A DNA stretch of 64,000 bases from Catenuloplanes niger (lineage in GTDB: Bacteria > Actinomycetota > Actinomycetes > Mycobacteriales > Micromonosporaceae): contig NZ_JAVDYC010000001.1 in assembly GCF_031458255.1 (NCBI RefSeq), positions 3,047,001-3,111,000 on the forward strand. The letters are read 5' to 3'. The notes beneath the pieces are model-generated. The model saw only the letters and a program-made list of their open reading frames with translations, searched no databases and had not been told where the DNA came from. Position numbers and translations under genes: made by a program. Shown here piece after piece: positions 58,170 to 64,000 of this stretch. The first letter of the stretch is position 1, and the number at the start of each line of letters is the position of its first letter.

Positions 58170-59930
58170 ATGGCGCGCAGCCATGACGACCGGCCGACGA
58201 GCAAGCGAGCTTTCGCCTACCTGCGGGTCTCGTCGGCCGGCCAGGTCAACACCGACTACGACCCCGAGGGCATCTCGCTCCCGGCACAACGGGCTGCCAT
58301 CCAGCGCCGCGCCGCCGAGCTTGGCGCAGAGATCGTCGAGGAGTTCGTGGAGCCCGGCCGATCCGCCACCACGACCGACGGACGCCCGGTCTTCCGCGAG
58401 ATGATGGCGAGACTCAAAGCTGAGACCGGCATCGACTACGTGATCGTCTACGCCCGATCCCGGCTGCACCGGAACAGCATCGACGCCGCGATCACCAAGC
58501 GGGATCTCCGTACCGCCGGGGCCGTTCTGATCTCGGTCATGGACTACACCGAGGACACGGCGATCGGTGACCTGGTCGCCACCGTCCTCGACGCGGTCAA
58601 CGAGTACCAGTCCCGGGCGTCCGGCGCGGACATCGCGTACAAGATGGGCCAGAAGATCGTCAAAGGTGGCTCGGTCGGTCGGGCGCCGATCGGCTACCTC
58701 AACGTCCGTGAGACGTTCGAGGGCCGCGAGGTCCGGACGGTCGCGATCGACCCCGAGCGCGGCCCGCTGATCCGGATGGCGTTCGAGCTGTACGCGACCG
58801 GCACCTACGGATTCCACGCGCTCATCGACGCCCTGACCGACGCGGGCCTCCGGACGAAGCCGACCCGCCGCTACCCCACCGGCACACCCATCTCGATCAA
58901 CTCGATCGGCAACCTGCTCCGCGACCGCTACTACCTCGGCTATGTCACCTACCGAGGGCAGGAGTACCGCGGGCGCCACGAACCGCTGATCGATCCCGAG
59001 ACGTTCGAGCGGGTGCAGCAGATGCTCGAAGCGCGGCGCGCGGGCGGTGTCCGGGAGCGGACGCACAACCATTACCTCAAGGGCACCGTCTGGTGTCATC
59101 GCTGCGAGAGCCGGCTCATGATCATGCGGGGCAAGAGCCACACCGGCGCGCACTACTTCTACTACTTCTGCCGGGGCCGGCAGCGCCACATCTGCGACCT
59201 CCCGTACCTGCCGGTCGCCCGCGTCGAGGACGCGGTCCGGGACAACTACGCGGCGATCACACTGCCCACCGACCTGCGGCGGCGGATCGCTGAAAAGCTC
59301 GATCAGGTGGTCGGTGACTCCGGCCGCGCGAAAGCAGAGCTTCAGGCACGCATCAAGGCCCGGCGAGACGAACTGAACGCTCAGGAAGACCGGTTCCTCG
59401 ATCTCGTGGGCGACCCGGACTGGCCGCAGGACAAGATCGGAGCACGTCTGCGGAAGATTCGCGACGAGCGAGACCGCCTCTCCCGGCAGGTCGAGGACGT
59501 ACAGGACCCGCAGGTCGGCCATGAAACGCTACGCCATCTACTCAACCTGCTGGCCGACCCGATGGAGATGTACCGCCTGGCTGACAAGCGCGCCCGCCGC
59601 GCCCTCAACCAGGCCTTCTTCGCCAAAATCTTCCTCGACGCGGATGACGACGGCCCCTACGTCGCGGCAGACGCCCCGGACGATCTGATCGCGCCGCTGG
59701 TCGTCGTGGCCAGGAACGACAGCGGCGGCACCACCCGTGTGGGTGATGCCGCCGCTGCTACGGCTCTGAACCTCCGTGCCGCCCTGGCGGGCGGTGGTTC
59801 AAGTAACGCCGCTCTCGTGGAGGTGCCGGGAATCGAACCCGGGTCCTTCGGTGAATCAACAGGGCTTCTCCGAGCGCAGCTTGCTGTGCCTCTACTCGGC
59901 CCCTCCGATCACGCAAGCGAGTCGGTGTGA
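58170..59930 (+). CDS. Large serine integrase
   Basis: 586 aa in the annotated frame. The N-terminal resolvase domain begins FAYLRVSSAGQ, giving the catalytic Ser in RVSS. It continues ISLPAQRAAIQ and VEPGRSATTTDGRPVFREMM with the conserved Arg. A recombinase domain follows (VGRAPIGYLN, INSIGNLLRDRYYLGYVTYRGQEY), then the zinc ribbon VWCHRCESRLM with FCRGRQRHICD and a coiled C-terminus (IKARRDELNAQEDRFLDLVGD). The last 38 or so residues are encoded by the strand opposite ssrA, so they depend on the integration site. It would integrate and, with a directionality factor, excise the island. Confidence 0.92.
   Translation: MARSHDDRPTSKRAFAYLRVSSAGQVNTDYDPEGISLPAQRAAIQRRAAELGAEIVEEFVEPGRSATTTDGRPVFREMMARLKAETGIDYVIVYARSRLHRNSIDAAITKRDLRTAGAVLISVMDYTEDTAIGDLVATVLDAVNEYQSRASGADIAYKMGQKIVKGGSVGRAPIGYLNVRETFEGREVRTVAIDPERGPLIRMAFELYATGTYGFHALIDALTDAGLRTKPTRRYPTGTPISINSIGNLLRDRYYLGYVTYRGQEYRGRHEPLIDPETFERVQQMLEARRAGGVRERTHNHYLKGTVWCHRCESRLMIMRGKSHTGAHYFYYFCRGRQRHICDLPYLPVARVEDAVRDNYAAITLPTDLRRRIAEKLDQVVGDSGRAKAELQARIKARRDELNAQEDRFLDLVGDPDWPQDKIGARLRKIRDERDRLSRQVEDVQDPQVGHETLRHLLNLLADPMEMYRLADKRARRALNQAFFAKIFLDADDDGPYVAADAPDDLIAPLVVVARNDSGGTTRVGDAAAATALNLRAALAGGGSSNAALVEVPGIEPGSFGESTGLLRAQLAVPLLGPSDHASESV
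59816..59826. other. Right attachment site of the island, in the ssrA 3' end
   Basis: CGTGGAGGTGC, the complement of the tmRNA 3' end (GCACCTCCA). It repeats the sequence at 45735-45745. Confidence 0.65.
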
Positions 59931-60188
59931 CGGGCCCAGTCGCGATTGGTCTCACCGCACAAGCCTCACGACGGGGCTTGCTTGGCCAGCCTTCTAGATG
60001 ATGCCGGTGACTAGGCCGAAGGCGTGCCTAGACCAGCAGAGCTGCTACTCGCCTCAGGCGGCGAGAGCGAGCTCAGAGCGCTTAGAGTTGGCGCTTATTA
60101 CTTTCCAACGATCGATTTATGAGACGACGTTGGCTTCCTCAGCTCGCTTCCCCTGCGTCAGCATCCGAAGTCGAAACCAGTCACCCCC
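59818..60188 (-). ncRNA. ssrA: tmRNA
   Basis: A 371-nt transfer-messenger RNA that rescues stalled ribosomes with SmpB. The 5' end is GGGGGTGACTGGTTTCGACT. The 3' end is a T-arm with GGGTTCGATTCCC and acceptor strand CACCTCCA. GGGGGTG and CACCTCC form the acceptor stem. The tag frame at 60092-60054 encodes ANSKRSELALAA then TGA, a normal actinobacterial-type degradation tag ending ALAA. CCA is not encoded. The gene for its partner, smpB, lies 0.9 kb upstream on the same strand. The 3' end is the integration site of the island, and the integrase ORF overlaps it antisense by about 113 nt. Confidence 0.95.
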
Positions 60189-60250
60189 TCGTCGGGCGTC
60201 GCCGGGTGGACGACGCAACCACACCAGATTAACGCGTTCCCTCGCGAACG

Positions 60251-60946
60251 TCACATGAGATACCCGCCGGCGGGTCGGAAGCCGGCGCAGGGTACGCCGT
60301 TGATCGTGCAGGAGACCGGGTTGACCTGGGCGGGAGTGTTCTTGGTGGCCTGGAAACCGGCTTGGATCTCGCCGTTGGCGGCGAGTGGGCCGCCGTCGAG
60401 GACGAGCGTGGTGCCGGAGACGGAGGCGGTCGCGTTCCAGAAGCCGGTGACGGCGATCTCGACGTCGGCGGGGTAGGTGAGGCGGACCTGCCAGGTCGTG
60501 TTCGCGCCGGTGGCGTTGCCGATGACCACGTTCGACACGAAGCCGTCGTTCCAGGTGCTGCCGAGCACGTATCGCGCGCCGAGGCCGTCGGCGGGCGCGC
60601 GGGTCGGCGACGGCGGGGCGGCGGGCGCGGTGGTGCGGGGCGCGGCGGTGGCCGACGACGGGGCCGGCGCCGGCGAGGTGGCCGTCGCGGACGGGGCCGG
60701 GGACGGCGACTCGTCCTCCAGCGGGTCCGCGGTGATGACGCCCTCCGGTGGGCCGGACAGCGCCGCGGTCGGGATCACGATCAGGGACGGCCGCTCGTCA
60801 TCGTCCGACCGGCTGGTGAGCGACCACACCGCGCTGCCGACGACCAGCGCGGCGACCACGCCGCCGGCGATCGCGAGCCGGGAACGGGTCGGTGAGATGC
60901 CGAAGAAACCGCTGGTGGCGACGCCCACGGAGTGCTTGCCGGGCAC
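60251..60946 (-). CDS. Membrane-anchored protein with CBM2-like cellulose-binding domain
   Basis: 231 aa: one membrane anchor (LAIAGGVVAALVVGSAVWSL) after a short cytoplasmic start, then a Ser/Pro/Ala/Thr-rich stalk. The C-terminal beta-sandwich has WNDGFVSNVVIGNATGANTTWQVRLTYPADVEIAVTGFWNATASVSGTTLVL, the order of family 2 carbohydrate-binding modules. Two C-terminal cysteines (VSCTINGVPCAG) could form a disulfide. There is no catalytic domain, so its role is binding, perhaps of cell wall or plant polymer. It lies between smpB and ssrA. Confidence 0.8.
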   Translation of the reverse strand: MPGKHSVGVATSGFFGISPTRSRLAIAGGVVAALVVGSAVWSLTSRSDDDERPSLIVIPTAALSGPPEGVITADPLEDESPSPAPSATATSPAPAPSSATAAPRTTAPAAPPSPTRAPADGLGARYVLGSTWNDGFVSNVVIGNATGANTTWQVRLTYPADVEIAVTGFWNATASVSGTTLVLDGGPLAANGEIQAGFQATKNTPAQVNPVSCTINGVPCAGFRPAGGYLM

Positions 60947-60948
60947 GG

Positions 60949-60997
60949 CTGGTCTTCCTCCCGCGTTCCGCGACTGGTCTTCCTCCCGCGCTCCGCG
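60949..60997. repeat. Two tandem copies of about 25 bp
   Basis: CTGGTCTTCCTCCCGCG-TTCCGCG is followed directly by CTGGTCTTCCTCCCGCG-CTCCGCG in the 106-nt gap between smpB and the CBM2 protein gene. One base differs between copies. Confidence 0.85.
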
Positions 60998-61052
60998 GCG
61001 AACGCGGTGGCTCGGCGCGACGGACGACGAAGGCTACCCCGCCCGCCCTCGG

Positions 61053-61529
61053 TCAGTCCATGCCCTTGCCGCGCCGGCCGAGCGCCCGGTTGATCTCCTT
61101 GGCCGCGTCCCGCTTCGCGAGGTCCTGCCGCTTGTCGTAGTCCCGCTTACCGCGCGCCAGCCCGAGCTCGACCTTGGCCCAGCCGTCCGAGAAGTACACC
61201 TGCAGCGGCACCATGGTCAGCCCGTCCTCGCGGACCTTTCCGGCCAGCTTCAGGATCTCGCCGCGCTTGAGCAGCAGCTTCCGGATCCGCCGCGGCTCGT
61301 GGTTGGTCCAGGTGCCCTGGGTGTACTCCGGGATGTGCATCGCGTGCAGGAAGATCTCACCGTTGCTGACCTGCGCGAACGCGTCGACCAGCGACGCCCG
61401 CCCGGCCCGCAGCGACTTGACCTCGGTGCCGGTCAGCGCCATCCCGGCCTCGACGGTGTCGAGGATCGTGTAGTCGTGGCGCGCCTTGCGATTCGAGGCC
61501 ACCACCTTGCGCCCCTTTTCGCGCGGCAT
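61053..61529 (-). CDS. smpB: SsrA-binding protein SmpB
   Basis: 158 aa. [52 protein letters not shown] and the C-terminal tail [23 protein letters not shown] are signature SmpB segments. SmpB brings alanyl-tmRNA to stalled ribosomes. ATG 61529 ([10 protein letters not shown]) is chosen as the family start; the frame to 61625 has no support. The neighbouring order ftsX, M23 peptidase, smpB and ssrA is a conserved block in actinobacteria. Confidence 0.95.
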   Translation of the reverse strand: MPREKGRKVVASNRKARHDYTILDTVEAGMALTGTEVKSLRAGRASLVDAFAQVSNGEIFLHAMHIPEYTQGTWTNHEPRRIRKLLLKRGEILKLAGKVREDGLTMVPLQVYFSDGWAKVELGLARGKRDYDKRQDLAKRDAAKEINRALGRRGKGMD

Positions 61530-61646
61530 CGTGCACCATTCCCTCAGCGTCGGATCTGCGGAGCCGGATCCCTCATGGTCCGAACAACCCCGCAATGCTA
61601 CAGCGCCACCGAACTCAACCCCCAACGACTAAAAACCGCAATTCGC

Positions 61647-61850
61647 TTTTCCCGCTTCCGGCGTGCTCGCGTCCCGGTGCTCCCGCGGGCACCGGTCGGC
61701 CGCGGGCGGCCTCCCTGCCGGTTCCGCCGCCGGTCACCACGACCCCGGGTGCACGCACGGCGTGCCGTGCTCGGCCGGGGGTTCTTCGGAAGCGGGCCGG
61801 GACTGGCAGGGAGGAGCGCCGGCGACGACCGGTCTCCGGCGGGAGCGGCG
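61647..61850. repeat. Dispersed repeat with inverted arms (copy 4, longest)
   Basis: The left part (61647-61720) matches 34012-34087. The right part (61805-61850) matches 37171-37217 and is an inverted copy of CCGGTCG...CCTCCCTGCC from the left part. The two arms flank about 85 nt that hold no gene. It lies between smpB and the M23 peptidase gene and may be a miniature element or REP-like structure. Confidence 0.65.
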
Positions 61851-61899
61851 GGGCGGGACCACGGCGTGACCGGGACCGGTCGGTTCGGCTCCTCGCCGG

Positions 61900-63504
61900 T
61901 CAGCAGAGGCAGTTGGGGAGCCAGTTGAGCGGCTGTTTCGGGGTGCCGTCGACGCGGACCTCGAAGTGCAGGTGGTAGCCGGTGCTCGCGCCGGTGGTGC
62001 CGACCCGGCCGATGAGCTGGCCGCGGCGGACGCGTTGGCCGCGGTGGACGAGGATGCGGGACTGGTGGCCGTAGCAGGTGGTGACGCCCTGGCCGGCGAC
62101 GTCGCCGTGCGCGACGCAGGTGAAGTTGCCGTAGCCGTTGGCCCAGCCGGCGCGGATGACCTCGCCGTCGTCGGCGGCCCAGATCGGCTGGCCGCCGCCG
62201 GCCGCGATGTCGACGCCGGTGTGGAGTTGCCAGACCCGGTAGTACGGGTCGAAGCGCCAGCCGAAGTTGCTGGACTTCCAGCCGCGGACCGGCATGAGCA
62301 GGCGGGCGCCGGTGCGCATCCGGGTGCTGCCGCCGCCGTTGACGGCACCACCACGCCGGTGCGCGCGGCGACGGTTCTCCCAGGCGCGCACCTCCGCGGC
62401 GACCCGCGACTCGGCGGCGCGGGCGTCGCGGTAGCGGGCGAGGCTGCCGGCACGCTCCTGCTGGGCCACCCCGAGCGCGGCGCGGCGCTGGTCGGTGAGG
62501 CGTTGCACGACCGCGACCGCGTCCTCGGCGACGCGCTGGGCCGCCCGCGCGTCGGCGAGCTTCGCGGTCGCGTCCGCGTGCGCGGCGTCGGCGGCACGGC
62601 GGGCGGTGGTGGCCGCGTTCTGGGCGTCGCGGGCGGCGCCGCGCGCGTTCACCACGCGGGTGAGCGCGCCCCGCTGCGTGGCGAGGACCCGGTCGACGTA
62701 GCCCAGCCGGTCCGCGAACGTGGTCGGGTTGGCGTCGATGAGCACGTTGAGCGTGCCGATGTTGCCGCCCCTGAAGGTGGCGGCGGCAAGGTCGCCGAGC
62801 TTCTCCCGGGCGTCGGCCACGTCGCGCTCGGCCCGGTCGAAGCGGCCGGTGGCGGCGGCCTGGGCGGCGCGGGCCGTGCCGGCCTTCCGCTCCGCGGTGT
62901 CCGCGGCGGCCTGAGCGGCGGCCACCCGGCCGCGGGCCTGCTCGGCGCGGGCCTGGGCGGGCGGCAGACCGGCGCTGGCGGCGGCGAGGCTGCGCGCGGC
63001 GGCCCGCGCCCGGTCGGTGGCGCCCTCCAGGATCGCGGCGGCCTTGGCCACCTCCCGCTCGATCCGGCGCTGGTCGTCACGCGGGTCACCCGCGGCGGCC
63101 CCGACCGGCGCGGCAGCCGCGGGGGCCGCGGCACGGGCTGGTGCGGCGGCGCGGGCCGGAATGTCAGCAGCGCGGGCCGGTGCGGCAGCGAGCTCGGCGG
63201 CGCGAGCGGCAGTGTCAGCCAGCGCAGCGGCGCGACCGGGAGTGCCAGCCAGCGCGGCGGCGTGGGCCGAAACGCCGGCCAGTCCGGCGGCGCGGGCCGA
63301 AGCGGTGGCGGGTGCCGCGGTGGTGGCACGTGCTTCGGCGGCACGTGCGGCGCCGGCAGGGGCAGCCCCGGCGAGCGCGGCGCCGGTGGGTGCCGCGCCG
63401 GCGAGGTCGGGGCCGGCCGCCGTGGCGGGTGCCGCGGGCCCGGGTGCGGTGAACGCCAACGTCAGCAGGGCCACGAGTGCGCTGCGATAGGACTTCACGG
63501 ACAT
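61900..63504 (-). CDS. Secreted M23-family peptidase with coiled-coil region
   Basis: 534 aa. A signal peptide (SALVALLTLAFTAPGPAAPATAAG) is followed by a very Ala-rich stretch and a long coiled-coil of about 250 residues (DQRRIEREVAKAAAILEGATDRARAAARSL and further). The C-terminal M23 domain (SNFGWRFDPYYRVWQLHTGVDIAAGGGQPIWA, then GASTGYHLHFEV) has the zinc ligands in HTGVD and HLHFE. This is the EnvC-like layout of a cell-wall hydrolase or its activator, and ftsX is its upstream neighbour. In that system FtsEX activates such coiled-coil M23 proteins at the septum. The protein ends shortly after the metal site. Confidence 0.9.
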   Translation of the reverse strand: MSVKSYRSALVALLTLAFTAPGPAAPATAAGPDLAGAAPTGAALAGAAPAGAARAAEARATTAAPATASARAAGLAGVSAHAAALAGTPGRAAALADTAARAAELAAAPARAADIPARAAAPARAAAPAAAAPVGAAAGDPRDDQRRIEREVAKAAAILEGATDRARAAARSLAAASAGLPPAQARAEQARGRVAAAQAAADTAERKAGTARAAQAAATGRFDRAERDVADAREKLGDLAAATFRGGNIGTLNVLIDANPTTFADRLGYVDRVLATQRGALTRVVNARGAARDAQNAATTARRAADAAHADATAKLADARAAQRVAEDAVAVVQRLTDQRRAALGVAQQERAGSLARYRDARAAESRVAAEVRAWENRRRAHRRGGAVNGGGSTRMRTGARLLMPVRGWKSSNFGWRFDPYYRVWQLHTGVDIAAGGGQPIWAADDGEVIRAGWANGYGNFTCVAHGDVAGQGVTTCYGHQSRILVHRGQRVRRGQLIGRVGTTGASTGYHLHFEVRVDGTPKQPLNWLPNCLC

Positions 63505-63630
63505 ATCCCCCGATTCTCCGTGCTCACCACCTTACGCGGGCGAGAACCGGCAGATCGGCAGAAACGCGAATCGCCGCCCGCTCCCGGGACGGACCCGGGT
63601 GCGGACGGCGAGAGGCGGCGGTGCGGGCGA

Positions 63631-64000
63631 CTAGACCCGCAGGTAGAACCGGAGCGTGGTCCACGCGGTGACGGCGCTGACCAGTGCGCCGGCGCCCGCC
63701 ATGAACGGCAGCATGAGCAGCACGTTCTCCCAGTTGAGCGGGGTCAGCAGCTCGGTCAGGTCGCGGAGCGCACCGTCGATGAGGAAGATCTTGCCGAGCA
63801 CCAGCGCGCCGAAGCCGAGGAGCGCGCCGAGCACACCGGCGGCGACGGCCTCCAGCACGAACGGTGCCTGGATGAACCAGTTGGACGCGCCGACCAGCTT
63901 CATGACCGCGACCTCGCGGCGCTTGCTGTACGCGGCCACCTGAATGGTGTTACCGACCAGCAGCAGCGCGGCGATCGCCATGATCGACGAGGCGACCAGC
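63631..64000 (-). CDS. ftsX: Cell division ABC transporter permease FtsX (partial)
   Basis: At least 123 residues of the C-terminal part are visible; the frame is open at the window end. The FtsX-specific pattern includes IAALLLVGNTIQVAAYSKRREVAVMKLVGASNWFIQAPFVLEAV and two further membrane helices (GVLGALLGFGALVLGKIFL, MLPFMAGAGALVSAVTAW). With FtsE it forms a membrane complex that controls peptidoglycan hydrolases during division. The M23 coiled-coil protein follows in the same direction 126 nt downstream. Confidence 0.92.
   Translation of the reverse strand, partial: LVASSIMAIAALLLVGNTIQVAAYSKRREVAVMKLVGASNWFIQAPFVLEAVAAGVLGALLGFGALVLGKIFLIDGALRDLTELLTPLNWENVLLMLPFMAGAGALVSAVTAWTTLRFYLRV

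Larger units (their letters stand above)
45736..59826. mobile_element. Genomic island (about 14 kb) integrated in ssrA
   Basis: Bounded by 11-bp repeats, one at the tmRNA 3' end and one beside a stranded terminator. The contents are a Gabija defence pair of clearly lower GC than the chromosome, an IS256 element, regulators, Nudix and HD proteins, an FtsK/TraB-like translocase with small genes, and a large serine integrase adjacent to the right end. There is no replication initiator or phage structural gene, so it is best described as an integrative element, possibly mobilisable through the FtsK-like protein in the manner of actinomycete AICEs. Confidence 0.7.

Noticed and set aside
45736-59826. 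Prophage
   Set aside because: No capsid, tail, portal, terminase or lysis genes are present. The translocase and integrase suit an integrative element instead.

Overview
The window is very GC-rich, densely packed actinomycete chromosome. It has many GTG and TTG starts, many leaderless-type promoters (a TANNNT hexamer about 6-8 nt before the start codon), and typical actinomycete families: SARP regulator, CGNR zinc finger, DUF3558 and DUF6928 proteins, a MmyB-type XRE regulator, an S1 protease fused to a ricin-type lectin, and a CBM2 protein. A filamentous Micromonosporaceae-type organism (Actinoplanes/Catenuloplanes-like) fits best. That placement is inference from gene content, not from a marker gene.

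Layout. 1-2.9 kb: end of a dynamin-like GTPase, an unknown 522-aa protein, and a small heat-shock protein behind a CIRCE operator. 2.9-6.3 kb: an ECF transporter/siderophore-interacting-protein operon (ATPase, T, S, SIP) with two lesions, an internal deletion in the ATPase and a frameshift in SIP. 6.5-9.7 kb: secreted protease-lectin behind an AGCGCT palindrome, a candidate toxin/immunity pair, and a tyrosine-phosphatase-like protein. 9.7-17.8 kb: a YhgE/Pip protein and an MMPL exporter, divergent from an OmpR-type two-component system and followed by a TetR regulator. The MMPL protein carries a degenerate ABC-ATPase-like tail. 17.8-45.5 kb: ordinary accessory metabolism and regulation. This includes a deleted SDR, a secreted chorismate mutase, hemerythrin-like proteins, tRNA-Ala, YqgE, flavin reductases, several regulator/enzyme divergent pairs with visible operators, tandem methyltransferases, a SARP regulator, lipoproteins, an amidohydrolase, and a MarR/FAD-monooxygenase pair.

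The most informative region is 45.7-59.8 kb. A genomic island of about 14 kb sits in the 3' end of the tmRNA gene ssrA. An 11-bp sequence (CGTGGAGGTGC) is repeated at both ends, and a strong terminator that looks like the original ssrA terminator lies stranded at the far end. The island carries a low-GC Gabija anti-phage pair (gajB/gajA), an intact IS256-family element with an 8-bp target duplication that interrupts a small gene, two paralogous XRE/DUF5919-like regulators, a Nudix hydrolase, an HD-domain protein, a double GntR protein, an FtsK/TraB-like DNA translocase with small accessory genes, and a large serine integrase. The integrase reading frame runs antisense into ssrA.

60.2-64 kb: a conserved housekeeping block reading ftsX (partial), M23 peptidase, smpB, CBM2 membrane protein, ssrA. 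Copies of a dispersed intergenic repeat occur at about 0.67, 34.0, 37.2 and 61.7 kb.
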